Shown here in pieces: positions 17,132 to 27,089 of a stretch of 64,000 bases of DNA. Every line of letters begins with the position of its first letter. The stretch's first letter is position 1. Source of the stretch: Epsilonproteobacteria bacterium UBA4036 (lineage in GTDB: Bacteria; Campylobacterota; Campylobacteria; Campylobacterales; Arcobacteraceae); assembly GCA_002382325.1 (NCBI GenBank), contig DGAG01000007.1, positions 310,001 to 374,000 on the forward strand, given 5' to 3'. Both the position numbers and the translations under genes were made by a program. A model generated the notes under the pieces. The model made no database searches. It saw only the letters and a program-made list of their open reading frames with translations, and was not told the origin of the DNA.

Positions 17132-17677
17132 TTAACTTTTTTCAACCCTAAACCCCATAACTTTATCTTCTGTATTTTTACTCTCTTCAAGTATTTGTGA
17201 TAGTATTTCAAATGCTTTTTTTATATATTCACTGTTTTGATTGGTTTGATTTTGGGTTAGTTTTATATCATCTTTTAGGTTTTTTAGTTCGGTTATTATA
17301 TCTTTGTAGGTTAAGGCGAACTCTCTTAGCTTTGTGAAAGTTCGCATGATATTTATAGTAACTTCTGTGGCAACTTTACTTTTAAGTACGGTTGCTAACA
17401 TATACACGCCTTGTTCGGTAAATACTTTTGGAACATATTTTCTATTGTTTACGCTATCTTTAAAGGTCGAAAATTTCGACCTTAGAATTTCTGATTCTTC
17501 AAACGTTAATTCAAAATAAAAATCCTCAGGGAATTTATCGAGGTTATTTTTAACCGCTTCATTGATTCTTTTGGTTTCAACTTCATAAAGCTTTGCTAAG
17601 TCACTGTCAAGCATGACTTTTAAATTACGGATTTCGTAAATTCTGCTTTGTATGATTTCTTGTGGTAGAGTTTCCAT
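17132..17677 (-). CDS. ORF6N-domain DNA-binding protein
   Basis: A 181-residue protein whose first 100 residues match the ORF6N domain: EIIQSRIYEIRNLKVMLDSD, LAKLYEVETKRINEAVKNN and FTEQGVYMLATVLKS. A C-terminal predicted helical tail (about 125-165) follows. ORF6N proteins are common on phages and mobile elements and in scattered chromosomal copies, where they probably bind DNA. No other prophage gene is nearby, so this is likely a solitary acquired copy. It is separated from dapE by about 80 bp. Confidence 0.88.
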   Translation of the reverse strand: METLPQEIIQSRIYEIRNLKVMLDSDLAKLYEVETKRINEAVKNNLDKFPEDFYFELTFEESEILRSKFSTFKDSVNNRKYVPKVFTEQGVYMLATVLKSKVATEVTINIMRTFTKLREFALTYKDIITELKNLKDDIKLTQNQTNQNSEYIKKAFEILSQILEESKNTEDKVMGFRVEKS

Positions 17678-17758
17678 AAACTTTTCCTATGTAAATTTTG
17701 GAAAAGTTTATCAAAAAATAATATAGTGTTACTATTTTATTACAATTTGCAATATTTT

Positions 17759-18859
17759 TTAAAACTTCGCTATCAAATCCTCAAACACAGCTGTCAATCC
17801 CTCAACTTCTTTAACGCTTGTTCTCTCTCCAACACTGTGAATGGTGTCGTTTATAACTCCAAACTCAATGGCTTCTATACCAAAGGCACCAAAATAGCGA
17901 GCATCGCTTGTTCCCCCGTGTGTTGAGTGTTTTGTGGTAATGTTTAATACTTCTTTGATAGAGTTTTCCATGGCTTTGACCACTTTTGAAGTTTTATTGG
18001 TTACAAATGGATATGAGCCTTGTGTGGTTCGAAAATCATACTCTAAACCGTTGAGTTTCTCTTGGATAAACGCTTCTACTGTCTCTTTTGTTGTGTTCGT
18101 TGAATTTCTTACATTAAACATGATTTTTAACTCATTTGGTGTTACATTGGTGACTTGCATACCTCCTCGAATATCTGTAATTACGAGTTTACTTGGAGCA
18201 AAATATTCATCGCCATTATCTAAATTGACACCTGCAATTTGGGGTAAAACTGACGCAAAATTATGCACGGGGTTAATACACTTTTCAGGATACGCAGCGT
18301 GTCCCTGTTTGCCTTTTATTGTTATATAGCCGTTGATACTTCCTCGTCGCCCTACTTTAATGGCATCTCCAAACACTTCTTCACACGTGGGTTCTGCCAC
18401 AATTCCATAGTGTGGAATCATATCGATCGTTTTTAAATGTTCCAATGCCTTGATTGTTCCGTAAGTTCCCTCACCTTCTTCATCGCTTGTGAGTAAAATA
18501 CTCAACATTCCATCGAAATTTTGGGAATGTTTACACGCATATAAAAAGGCAGCAACTCCACTTTTCATGTCTTGACTTCCACGTGCTGTGATAACTCCAT
18601 CAATGACCTTGGCTTCAAAAGGGTCAAGTTCCCAACCTTCACCTGTGGGCACGACATCGATGTGTCCTGCAAAACAAAGATGCTGTGGGTTGTCATTAAA
18701 CTTTTTGTAGTAAAATCGGTTTTTCGTATCTTCACGGTCAATATTAATACACGACCACTCTTTTCCTAAATATTCATCAATAAAATCAAATGCACCATCG
18801 TCGTTTGGGGTGATGGATTTAAATCGTAATAATGTTTGAAACAGTTCTATAATCGTCAT
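17759..18859 (-). CDS. dapE: Succinyl-diaminopimelate desuccinylase
   Basis: A 366-residue M20-family zinc hydrolase that removes succinate from N-succinyl-LL-diaminopimelate in lysine and peptidoglycan precursor synthesis. Metal-site motifs are visible: FAGHIDVVPTGEGWELDPFE (His and the following Asp), ARGSQDMKSGVAAFL (bridging Asp), LLTSDEEGEGTYG (catalytic Glu pair) and the C-terminal STHGGTSDARYFG. Length fits bacterial DapE (about 375). It is transcribed alone, divergently from the DUF748 gene. Confidence 0.95.
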   Translation of the reverse strand: MTIIELFQTLLRFKSITPNDDGAFDFIDEYLGKEWSCINIDREDTKNRFYYKKFNDNPQHLCFAGHIDVVPTGEGWELDPFEAKVIDGVITARGSQDMKSGVAAFLYACKHSQNFDGMLSILLTSDEEGEGTYGTIKALEHLKTIDMIPHYGIVAEPTCEEVFGDAIKVGRRGSINGYITIKGKQGHAAYPEKCINPVHNFASVLPQIAGVNLDNGDEYFAPSKLVITDIRGGMQVTNVTPNELKIMFNVRNSTNTTKETVEAFIQEKLNGLEYDFRTTQGSYPFVTNKTSKVVKAMENSIKEVLNITTKHSTHGGTSDARYFGAFGIEAIEFGVINDTIHSVGERTSVKEVEGLTAVFEDLIAKF

Positions 18860-18912
18860 CGTTTATCCTTACTTTTATACTTGCGATTGTACCTAAGTTA
18901 TGTTTATTTTGT

Positions 18913-18918
18913 TATAAT
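18913..18918 (+). promoter_or_regulatory. -10 element for the DUF748 gene
   Basis: A perfect TATAAT lies in a TTTTGTTATAATATGG context 27 bp upstream of the ATG at 18945. A Shine-Dalgarno-like GGGAGA lies in between (about 18934-18939). There is no obvious -35 element, which is common for this phylum. Confidence 0.6.
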
Positions 18919-18944
18919 ATGGCATATCCAAGTGGGAGAATGTT

Positions 18945-21506
18945 ATGTTTAAAAGAATTATTTATATCTTCGGAACACTGGTTTTCCTCTATGCTGTTAT
19001 AGGTTTTTTTATTCTTCCTTTGATTATCAAATCACAAGCGATAAGTTATGTCAAAACCAATTTAAACAAAGAGTTAAACATCCATACGGTTTCATTTAAT
19101 CCTTTTGTTTTTAAATTGAGCGTTTATGATGTTTCCCTCAAAGAAAAGGAGCACACCTTTTTTACGTTTGAAAAGCTGTTGGTTGATTTTGAGTTAGATC
19201 GTACCTTAGCCAATAACTATTTGCATTTTAAAACCATTTCACTTACAAAGCCTTATATTAACGCCGAAATCAACCAAGATAAACAACTCAATCTTTTACG
19301 CCTCATTCCAGAGAGTTTACCTAAATCTCAAACCACTGAAGAAAAAACAAAACAAGAACTCATCAAACTGCAATTAGATGCCTTACAGATTGAAAAAGCG
19401 CATATTGAGTTAAATGATTTTTCTCATAATGAGAAATTTCATGCTTCTTTAGATAACTTAAATTACACACTACGCGATTTAAGTACTTTAAAAAACAGTT
19501 TAGCGGCTCAAACGTTTGAAGCAACTCTTAATGAAAAAACCACATTGAGTTTAAAAGGGGGATTCTCTTTAAATCCACTCAAAACCTATGGAAATATTGA
19601 AATTAACAATTTGTTGGTACACCCTTTTTGGAATGTTATTAAAGAGGCATACCCTTTTGTCCTCGATGAGAATTTAACTCTTCACTCTAAACTGGGCTTT
19701 GTACTTAATTTAGAAAATGAACCCACCATTGAGTTAAACGACACTTCTTTGGTTGTTGAGAATTTTCATATTCGTCAAAAAGATCAACACACTCTTTTAG
19801 CACTTAATCAACTTGAACTTTCACAACTTCAAGCAAAATTTCCCTACCAAGCCAACACCAAACTTTTAGATACCCACTTTAAACTCTTTATCAATCAAGG
19901 TGAACTTTTAACCCATGCCCAAATTGATATGGAACCCTTTATGGCTTATGTAGAATTTGACTTAAACAAATTGCCCCTAACGTTACTTAACCCCATTCTT
20001 TTACAAAACACCTTTTTGGAAATTCAATCGGCGTTTTTAAATACACAAGGAAACCTTACATTTAAAGAAAATAACTTAAGCCTAAATGCCAACAGCTCTT
20101 TAGAAGAAGTAAAGATTAATCATCACAATACGCCTTTAATCAAAGCCAAAAAAGTATTTGCCAATGGCATTGTTTTTGAACAAAATCAAAATTTACTTTT
20201 GGTTAAAAGCGTTGAAGCTTTAGAGCCTTATGCCTTTGTGCAAATCAATAAAAAACAAGAACTCAATTTGGCCAATTTAAGTAAAACTCAGCCAAAAAAT
20301 ACAAAAGAGCACCGACCCACAGCCAATCCTTTACTCATAAAATTAGGACCTTTAGCCATTAAAAATGGGCAAATGACTTTTGAAGATTTAACTCTGCCCA
20401 TTCATTTTAAAATCAACAATCACAACATCAATGGTTCTTTTTCACGATTTGATTCAAACAGCACCAAACCCACTGTAGTTAAACTTGATGGAAATATTGG
20501 GCAATACGGACGAATGCACATTCAAGGCGATTTGGTTCACAGTGACTTTAAAAGTTTTACCGATTTTAAAATCGATTTTGACAACATTGCATTAAATGAT
20601 TTATCGGGTTATTCGGGTAAATTTGTGGGACGTACAATTGATGAGGGGAAACTTTCGTTGGATTTATCGTATTACATTGAAAAGTCCAAACTTGAAGCCA
20701 AAAATAATTTAGTGATTTCCAAAATAAAACTGGGCGATACCATACAAAGCCCCGAAGCATTAAATTTACCCTTGGAATTAGCCATTGCCATTTTAGAAGA
20801 CTCAAATGGAATTATTGATATTAAACTGCCTTTAAAAGGCAATTTAAACAATCCAGAATTTAGCGTAGCTCCCATTGTTTGGCAAGCATTTACCAACTTG
20901 ATTGCCAAAGCCATCACTGCACCTTTTTCACTTTTGGGATCTTTGTTTGGTTTTGGAGAAGATGAAATCAACAGTGTGCCTTTTTATTTTGGAGATTCTA
21001 CTATCACACCAGTACAAAAAGAGCCTTTGGATAAAATTGCTGAAATTCTTAACAGTCGACATAAACTTGCCATTAAACTTAACCCAACGTATGATGAAAA
21101 CAATGATCGGTATGCCCTTCAAACCATGGCGTTTAAAAAACAACTTCAAGAAGCTTTGAAAAAAGTCAATAAAGAAGCCTATCAAAAAGAGTATTTAAAC
21201 TACTTAGAAACGCAATACAACACTTATGAAAGCAAACTTTCTGCTTTTAAAGCGCAGTATATTAAAGATAAACTCTTAGATGAACGACGATATAAAGAGG
21301 CATTGGAAAAGGTTCTAATCCCCAAACAAATTATTGAATCAAAAACACTTGAAACGTTAGCACAACAACGTACATTAAATATTCAAAAATATTTAATGCA
21401 ACAAAAAGTTAATAAAGAGCAAATTATCATAGAAAATGAGCTTAAGATAATTCAAAAGAAAGATGAGTTTACAGTTATTGACTTAAGCTTGGATAACATC
21501 AAATAG
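18945..21506 (+). CDS. DUF748/AsmA-like envelope protein
   Basis: An 853-residue protein with one N-terminal membrane anchor (about 5-28) and a very long beta-rich region (about 40-640) resembling the AsmA/DUF748 family, whose bacterial members are proposed lipid-transfer bridges between the two membranes. Near residues 640-680 is a Pro/Leu/Phe-rich segment (PFSLLGSLFGFGEDEINSVP) typical of DUF748. The last 150 residues are helical and charged. It is followed by a small exported protein at 21588. Confidence 0.82.
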   Translation: MFKRIIYIFGTLVFLYAVIGFFILPLIIKSQAISYVKTNLNKELNIHTVSFNPFVFKLSVYDVSLKEKEHTFFTFEKLLVDFELDRTLANNYLHFKTISLTKPYINAEINQDKQLNLLRLIPESLPKSQTTEEKTKQELIKLQLDALQIEKAHIELNDFSHNEKFHASLDNLNYTLRDLSTLKNSLAAQTFEATLNEKTTLSLKGGFSLNPLKTYGNIEINNLLVHPFWNVIKEAYPFVLDENLTLHSKLGFVLNLENEPTIELNDTSLVVENFHIRQKDQHTLLALNQLELSQLQAKFPYQANTKLLDTHFKLFINQGELLTHAQIDMEPFMAYVEFDLNKLPLTLLNPILLQNTFLEIQSAFLNTQGNLTFKENNLSLNANSSLEEVKINHHNTPLIKAKKVFANGIVFEQNQNLLLVKSVEALEPYAFVQINKKQELNLANLSKTQPKNTKEHRPTANPLLIKLGPLAIKNGQMTFEDLTLPIHFKINNHNINGSFSRFDSNSTKPTVVKLDGNIGQYGRMHIQGDLVHSDFKSFTDFKIDFDNIALNDLSGYSGKFVGRTIDEGKLSLDLSYYIEKSKLEAKNNLVISKIKLGDTIQSPEALNLPLELAIAILEDSNGIIDIKLPLKGNLNNPEFSVAPIVWQAFTNLIAKAITAPFSLLGSLFGFGEDEINSVPFYFGDSTITPVQKEPLDKIAEILNSRHKLAIKLNPTYDENNDRYALQTMAFKKQLQEALKKVNKEAYQKEYLNYLETQYNTYESKLSAFKAQYIKDKLLDERRYKEALEKVLIPKQIIESKTLETLAQQRTLNIQKYLMQQKVNKEQIIIENELKIIQKKDEFTVIDLSLDNIK

Positions 21507-21587
21507 TATAATATAAACTTATAAATATTATTTAATAATTCTTATGATAGTATAAAAAATATTTTACAACTATCATAAGGAAAACAA

Positions 21588-22130
21588 ATGAAAAAAATCT
21601 TTTTAATTTGTTTTGTACTCCTTTTATTGGCTTTAACATACAGCTTTTACAAAGAGATAACAAAAACAAAAAATCCCAAACGAATTGCCTGCCAAGAAAA
21701 AACAACCACATTTGAAAAAATCAATTCCAATGCCCCCATCAAAGAAGCCATTGAGTTATTAAAAACCCATCAATATACCATAAAATCTCATATTGAATAT
21801 TCAACTTATATGCCCAGTTATTTAATTAACATTTTAACTATTCAAGAAGCCAATGAGCTTTTAGAAGAAGTTATTTCAAGCCATACAACTCAAACAGCAA
21901 ATTCAGCGCATGCGTTATTGATTGATTATTATATTTATGAAAACGATAAAGAAGATAAAGGCAAAAAAAATGCCCAAGCCAAAAAATACGCAGGGTATGT
22001 GGTATTTGAATTTAAACTTGACAATCAACTTATTTATAAAATTCAAACTGACTATATGGATATTGATGCCAAAGATTTAAAAGAGCGATTTTCGTGTGTG
22101 ATTGAATCGTTTATAAGTTTAGAAAAATGA
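21588..22130 (+). CDS. Small membrane-anchored or exported protein of unknown function
   Basis: A 180-residue protein with an N-terminal hydrophobic segment (IFLICFVLLLLALTYSFY) that is a signal peptide or anchor. It has no cysteine lipobox. The remainder is soluble, with mixed helix and strand (HSHIEYS-like region about 65-75; DYYIYENDKEDKGKKNAQ about 123-140). I do not recognise a family. It lies 82 bp after the DUF748 gene on the same strand, and a terminator follows immediately. Confidence 0.7.
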   Translation: MKKIFLICFVLLLLALTYSFYKEITKTKNPKRIACQEKTTTFEKINSNAPIKEAIELLKTHQYTIKSHIEYSTYMPSYLINILTIQEANELLEEVISSHTTQTANSAHALLIDYYIYENDKEDKGKKNAQAKKYAGYVVFEFKLDNQLIYKIQTDYMDIDAKDLKERFSCVIESFISLEK

Positions 22131-22131
22131 T

Positions 22132-22157
22132 AAAAAAGCGTTAATTTACGCTTTTTT
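22132..22157. terminator. Bidirectional Rho-independent terminator
   Basis: A perfect stem AAAAAAGCGT / ACGCTTTTTT with a 6-base loop gives an A-tract and T-tract on both sides. It sits between the converging ends of the gene at 21588 and the MscS gene, and overlaps the stop codon of the latter. Confidence 0.9.
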
Positions 22158-22970
22158 AACCAAGTTATATGTGGGAAAAGGAATCGTGATTCCCTCTTTT
22201 TTAAACGCTTCATACAATGCCAGATTGACACGATATTGCGTATCAAAAAACGATTTGGTATAAGCCCAATAACGAAGTTCTAAATTGATGGAAAAATCAC
22301 CAAACTCCTTAATGCCCACTTGAGCTTTTGGCTCTTGGGCAATCTCTTTTGAAAAGGAACCCAAAACTTTGTGGATGGTTTCAATGGCGTGTGAAGGATT
22401 GCAACGGTAATCAATGCCTACTACACTTTCAACAATTCGATACTCAAATGAGTTCACCAACACTTCACCAATAATGTGTTTATTGGGAATGGTAATTTGC
22501 TCACCGTCTTCAGTCGATAAAATTGTATATGCCAATCGTATCTCTTCAACTACGCCATAAACTCCTTGCACACGAATGGTATTGCCCACAATAAAAGGAC
22601 GCCCAATAATGATAGAAAGCCCTGCTCCATAGTTTGAAAGTGTTCCTTGCAACGCCAAACCAGCGCCCAAAGAAGCCGCACCAATTCCTGCAACAAAAGG
22701 AGTAATGGAAATGCCCAGTTTGCCAATGGCAATGATACTCACCCCAATAATGATTCCAAACTTAACGATATTGACCACAAATTTAGTCAAGGTCAAATCC
22801 AACTCATGTTTACTGCATAAACGCCCAACCCATTGAGAAACTTTATTGGCAATATAAATTCCCAAGATAAAAACAATCACAGCACCAATAAGCTGAAAAC
22901 TGTAATTGACAAAAAATTCAATTATTATGTTGTAAAACTTTTGCAAACTCTCAAGCTCTTTTTCCATCAT
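22146..22970 (-). CDS. Small MscS-type mechanosensitive channel
   Basis: A 274-residue channel. Two or three transmembrane helices are visible (about 20-45, 60-85, 88-112). The pore-lining Gly/Ala-rich TM3 is GIGAASLGAGLALQGTLSNYGAGL. The beta domain (about 125-180) includes VEEIRLAYTILSTEDGEQIT and IPNKHIIGEVL. It releases solutes upon hypo-osmotic shock. Length matches E. coli MscS (286). It is the last gene of the minus-strand run that includes mutS2, 6 bp downstream of it. Confidence 0.93.
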   Translation of the reverse strand: MMEKELESLQKFYNIIIEFFVNYSFQLIGAVIVFILGIYIANKVSQWVGRLCSKHELDLTLTKFVVNIVKFGIIIGVSIIAIGKLGISITPFVAGIGAASLGAGLALQGTLSNYGAGLSIIIGRPFIVGNTIRVQGVYGVVEEIRLAYTILSTEDGEQITIPNKHIIGEVLVNSFEYRIVESVVGIDYRCNPSHAIETIHKVLGSFSKEIAQEPKAQVGIKEFGDFSINLELRYWAYTKSFFDTQYRVNLALYEAFKKEGITIPFPTYNLVKKA

Positions 22971-22976
22971 TTTTCC

Positions 22977-25175
22977 TTACAGTTGAATCACTTTTGCCCC
23001 AAATCCACCGCTGCTTGGATGAGCATCGCTGTAGCCTTTGACTTTAGGATGAGCATCTAAATATTTTTTAACCGCATAGGAGAGTTTACCACTTCCAATG
23101 CCATGATAGACCAATACTTCATCAAACCCTGCAATTAAAGCATCTGAAATAAATTTATCCAAATTCTCTATGGCTTCATCGCTTCGTTGTCCATGCAAAT
23201 CAAGTGAAATTTTCCCTGTTTCAGGTTTTTGTACAGAGACACTCACTTTTTTAGAGGGCACTTTAACCGGATTTCCACTTCGTTGCAATAAAGCCAAGTT
23301 GACTTGAACACGCATTCCTAAATCATTTAAAATAAATGCTTTATTGCCTTTAATCGACAAAATCTCACCTTTTGAGCTTTGATATTTCACCCTATCACCC
23401 ACGTTAAAGGCTTCAACTTCTTTCACCGTTGGAGTTTTTATCTCAACGACTTTTTTATGTGCAATATTTAAATGCTGGTGCGATTCTTCCACTTTTTTGG
23501 CTTTTATTGCTTTTTTGGCTTCCTCTTTGGCATCATAATACTCTCTATGAAGTTTAGATTTTTCCGTATAAATATGCGCATCCAAACTCTCTTTTTGCTC
23601 TTTTAAATTTCGTGTAAGTCGTTCATAATTCTCAATGTCTTCATCGAGTTTTAGAATTTTAGTTTTGTACTCTCTTTCTAAATCACTGCTTCGTTGTATG
23701 AGTTCATTTAAACGGTCTTTATCTTCTCCATAGACTTCTTTGGCTTTTTTAATGATACCTATTGGAATACCATAACGAGCAGCCGTTTCAAACGCGTATG
23801 AGCGTCCAATTGTGCCTTGTAAAAACTCATAGGTGGGTTTACGATTCTCTTCATCGTATAATGCCGCCATGAGTTCCACATTTTCATTGGCTGCCATAAG
23901 TGCTGCTAGGCGTTTGTGGTGAGTGGTAATAATAATTTTAATATCTTTAGCAATGAGTTCTTCAATAATGACTTTAAACAAACTCGCTGCTTCATCCGAG
24001 TCTGTTCCTAACTCAATTTCATCTACCCCCACAATAACCTCTTTTTTGGAAAAGAGTTTAGAAAATTCAACCATTCGTCCTGCAAACGTTGAAATATCAT
24101 TTTTAACGTTTTGAGGGTCGTCTAACACAGCTAAAATATTTTTAAAACTTCCAATGATACTCTCTTCTTGTGCATGATAGGGCAAAAGATATTTGGACAA
24201 TAAAACGGCACTTAAAATCGATTTAAGCATCATGGTTTTACCCCCAGCATTTACCCCCGTGATCATCAAAACAGCTTTTGAAAAATCTACGCTAATGCTT
24301 TTCGCATCATGCAATGCAGGATGCTTAAATCCAATGAGTTTACACGCATTGCCTTTGGAAGGCAAAATAAAATTTTTGTCATTGATTTTGGCAAAAAAGA
24401 CACGGGCTTGGTAGTGGTCAAATCGGTCAAACTCTTTATTTAAAAATTTTAAAAAGAGCAGATTTTTCTCAAACAAAGAGCTGATTTCTTTACATATTTT
24501 TAAAACAATCTCTTCTTGTTTGTTTTTTAAATTGGACTCTTTTTGCTTAAGTTCAGAAATGGTATGAGGTAAAATATAAAAAAATCCCGATGCACTTCTG
24601 TGGATAACCGAAGCTTTAAGGACATGATTAAACCCTCCTCGTACAAGCAACGTCTCTTCTGAATTGACAAAGTGAATTTGAGAATCCACCAAATATGGAC
24701 GCAACTTTGAGTTATTAATCAATTTATACAACGCTTGTTTTATGGACTCTTTATTGCTATAAATGGCATGAGAAATCGCATCATACTCTTCATTGATGCC
24801 TTTTTTTAACTCCCCTTTTTCGTTAAAATAGTTTGTCAATTCAATCATTTCAGAAGGGATAATAATTTTTTCAAACCACTCTTGCAACTTTCCATCAAAT
24901 TTGGCATTTTTAAGATACAAAAAGTAGTGAATGATTTTAATAAACTCAAAAATATCATCCAATTTTAATATGCCCTGTTTTTGAATAAGCATTAACGCAT
25001 TATCCAACGATTGAACTTCAAGGGGTGGTTTAAATTCATACGTGGAGAGTTCTTTGATCATTTTATAATGAATGTTAATATCCCCTTCTAAAACAACCTC
25101 TTTTTTTCGTGCAAAAAATGCCATAAAACTCTCTGCATAATCAACCAAATCTAACTTTTTAAATATCTCTTGCAT
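22977..25175 (-). CDS. mutS2: MutS2 with C-terminal Smr domain
   Basis: A 732-residue MutS2. The MutS ATPase core has Walker A (GVNAGGKTMMLKS, about residue 307), Walker B region (VIVGVDEIELGTDSDEAASL) and the ITTHHKRLA switch. A long coiled-coil clamp (about 480-590) follows, then the Smr domain (about 655-732) with LDLHG and VYHGIGSGKL. In Helicobacter, MutS2 suppresses homologous recombination; elsewhere it also acts on stalled ribosomes. There is no mismatch-recognition domain, as expected for MutS2. It is 6 bp upstream of the MscS gene and 9 bp after the SLC13 transporter gene. Confidence 0.94.
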   Translation of the reverse strand: MQEIFKKLDLVDYAESFMAFFARKKEVVLEGDINIHYKMIKELSTYEFKPPLEVQSLDNALMLIQKQGILKLDDIFEFIKIIHYFLYLKNAKFDGKLQEWFEKIIIPSEMIELTNYFNEKGELKKGINEEYDAISHAIYSNKESIKQALYKLINNSKLRPYLVDSQIHFVNSEETLLVRGGFNHVLKASVIHRSASGFFYILPHTISELKQKESNLKNKQEEIVLKICKEISSLFEKNLLFLKFLNKEFDRFDHYQARVFFAKINDKNFILPSKGNACKLIGFKHPALHDAKSISVDFSKAVLMITGVNAGGKTMMLKSILSAVLLSKYLLPYHAQEESIIGSFKNILAVLDDPQNVKNDISTFAGRMVEFSKLFSKKEVIVGVDEIELGTDSDEAASLFKVIIEELIAKDIKIIITTHHKRLAALMAANENVELMAALYDEENRKPTYEFLQGTIGRSYAFETAARYGIPIGIIKKAKEVYGEDKDRLNELIQRSSDLEREYKTKILKLDEDIENYERLTRNLKEQKESLDAHIYTEKSKLHREYYDAKEEAKKAIKAKKVEESHQHLNIAHKKVVEIKTPTVKEVEAFNVGDRVKYQSSKGEILSIKGNKAFILNDLGMRVQVNLALLQRSGNPVKVPSKKVSVSVQKPETGKISLDLHGQRSDEAIENLDKFISDALIAGFDEVLVYHGIGSGKLSYAVKKYLDAHPKVKGYSDAHPSSGGFGAKVIQL

Positions 25176-25184
25176 TACTCGTCT

Positions 25185-26519
25185 TTACACAAAATATTGC
25201 CAATAAACTAAAGCAACAAAGGTTACAGCAACAATCGCCAATAAATTAATAAAAAACCCAATTTTTGCCATCTCTTTAACTTTAACCGCACCACTGCTCA
25301 TGGCAATGGCATTAGGAGGCGTTGCAATTGGCAACATAAAGGCATAACTCGCACAAATAGTAGCAACCATTAAAATCAAAGTCATATTCACATCTGCAAC
25401 TTGTCCTAGTGAATAAATGATTGGCAAAGCAATTGAAATCAATGCCGTGTTTGAGGTGATTTCTGTGGTAAAAGTAATTAACGCGGCAACCATTAAAATC
25501 AAAACCAAAACAGGTAAATTGGTCAATGCCAATAAATAATTTGCTACTTCAGCAGCCAAGCCTGTTTTAGAAAATGCTGCTGCGATTGAAAACCCTGCCC
25601 CAAACAAAAAGATAATTTCATACGGAATATTTTTGGCATCATCCCACTCTAAAAATCCTACTTTGGGTGCAAACATTAACAAACCAAACCCCAATAAAAT
25701 CCCTGTTTCACTTAAACCAAGCCCCGAATAATAAGGCTCAATTTTAGAATTGACCAACAACAAAACGACCAAAGCTCCTAAAATATAAAGCAATCGCTTT
25801 TGTGCCGGTAAGAGTTTTTCTCTCATTTGCACTTCTTTGTCCAGTGTAATATCATTTAATCCCAATGATAAAAGAAACGGAATAATCAACAACATCAACA
25901 GTGCCAAAGGTGCGGTTAAAAATATCCATTGAATAAAGGCAATAGGTTCAAGCGCATGTTGTTGCATAAAGCCCAATAAAATCAAATTGGGAGGCGTACC
26001 AATAGGAGTAATAATCCCTCCAATACTACACCCATAGGCAATGGCTAATGCTAATCTGGCTTTTAATCGAATATTTTCAGTTAAAAAAATGGCAATAGGA
26101 ATTAACAACAACGCCGTAGTTGAGTTGGATAAAACCGAACTTAACAGTGCGCCTGTAAATGCCAAAGAAAATATCATTCCTCTTGGGGTACTTGGGAATA
26201 TGGTCAATAATTTATTGGAAATATATTTATGCAAATTGGTTTTTTGTGTCGCAATGGCAATCATAAATCCCCCCAAAAACAAAAAGATGGTGGGATTGGA
26301 GTAATTGATGGTTGTCGATTTTACATCCAACATACCAAAAGCGGGAAAGAGTAAAATAGGAAGCAAAGAGACCACGCCTAAAGGTAAGCCTTCATTGGTC
26401 CAAAGCACCACTAAAAAGGCAATTAAAGCAATCAATGTTGCATGTTGGATACTAAATACAAACTGCGCAATTAAAAACATCACTCCTGCTGCAACGGCTG
26501 ATATAACAATTTTTTTCAC
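25185..26519 (-). CDS. SLC13/DASS-family sodium:anion symporter
   Basis: A 444-residue inner-membrane transporter with about 11-12 hydrophobic segments. Family signatures are visible: two Ser-Asn-Thr type motifs (LSSVLSNSTTALLLIPI and TTEITSNTALISIALPI), which build the sodium/substrate site, and the end motif FMLPIATPPNAIAMSSG. It probably imports dicarboxylates or sulfate with sodium; the substrate is not predictable. It is in the mogA to mscS run with 9-bp spacing to mutS2. Confidence 0.9.
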   Translation of the reverse strand: MKKIVISAVAAGVMFLIAQFVFSIQHATLIALIAFLVVLWTNEGLPLGVVSLLPILLFPAFGMLDVKSTTINYSNPTIFLFLGGFMIAIATQKTNLHKYISNKLLTIFPSTPRGMIFSLAFTGALLSSVLSNSTTALLLIPIAIFLTENIRLKARLALAIAYGCSIGGIITPIGTPPNLILLGFMQQHALEPIAFIQWIFLTAPLALLMLLIIPFLLSLGLNDITLDKEVQMREKLLPAQKRLLYILGALVVLLLVNSKIEPYYSGLGLSETGILLGFGLLMFAPKVGFLEWDDAKNIPYEIIFLFGAGFSIAAAFSKTGLAAEVANYLLALTNLPVLVLILMVAALITFTTEITSNTALISIALPIIYSLGQVADVNMTLILMVATICASYAFMLPIATPPNAIAMSSGAVKVKEMAKIGFFINLLAIVAVTFVALVYWQYFV

Positions 26520-26538
26520 ATCATTCCTTTTTATGGGT

Positions 26539-27075
26539 TTATTTTTTGGGTCTAAAGGCTTTAATCACCTCTTCATTGGTTTGTAAAAAGGGACCTTCCA
26601 TCAAATCAATACAGTAAGGAATGGCGGGGAAAACTGCATCCAAACATTCTCGTATGGATTTGGGTTTTCCAGGAAGATTAACAATCAAAGAAGAACCTCT
26701 CAAACCCGCTGTTTGTCGAGATAAAATCGCCGTAGGCACATACTGTAAAGAGACTTGTCTCATCAGTTCTCCAAATCCGGGCATCATTCTGTCACACACA
26801 TTTTGTGTGGCTTCTGGGGTCACATCTCTTTTGGCAGGTCCTGTTCCACCTGTGGTGACAACCAAACAACACTTCTGTTTATCGACCAATTCAATAAGGG
26901 TTTCTTCTATCGTAATTTGGTCATCTTCTATGACACGATACACCGCTTCCCAAGGAGAAGTTAAATACTCATTAAGCGTATCCATAATTGCTTTGCCCGA
27001 TAAATCTTCATAAATGCCACGACTGGCTCTGTCGCTCGTTGTTACAATTCCAATTTTTGCTGTTTGTTTCTCCAT
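26539..27075 (-). CDS. mog: Molybdopterin adenylyltransferase
   Basis: A 178-residue MogA-type enzyme that adenylylates molybdopterin before molybdenum insertion. Signatures are IGIVTTSDRASRGIYEDLSG, VTTGGTGPAKRDVTPEAT (the GGTG nucleotide/MPT loop) and LPGKPKSIRECLDAVFPAIP. Length is normal for a stand-alone MogA. It lies 19 bp after the SLC13 transporter's upstream side and 14 bp downstream of bioV in the same transcription direction. Confidence 0.93.
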   Translation of the reverse strand: MEKQTAKIGIVTTSDRASRGIYEDLSGKAIMDTLNEYLTSPWEAVYRVIEDDQITIEETLIELVDKQKCCLVVTTGGTGPAKRDVTPEATQNVCDRMMPGFGELMRQVSLQYVPTAILSRQTAGLRGSSLIVNLPGKPKSIRECLDAVFPAIPYCIDLMEGPFLQTNEEVIKAFRPKK

Positions 27076-27089
27076 TTTTTTCCTTATAG

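Noticed and set aside
17132..17677. ORF6N gene as evidence of a prophage
   Set aside because: No structural, integrase or lysis genes lie nearby; solitary ORF6N genes are common.
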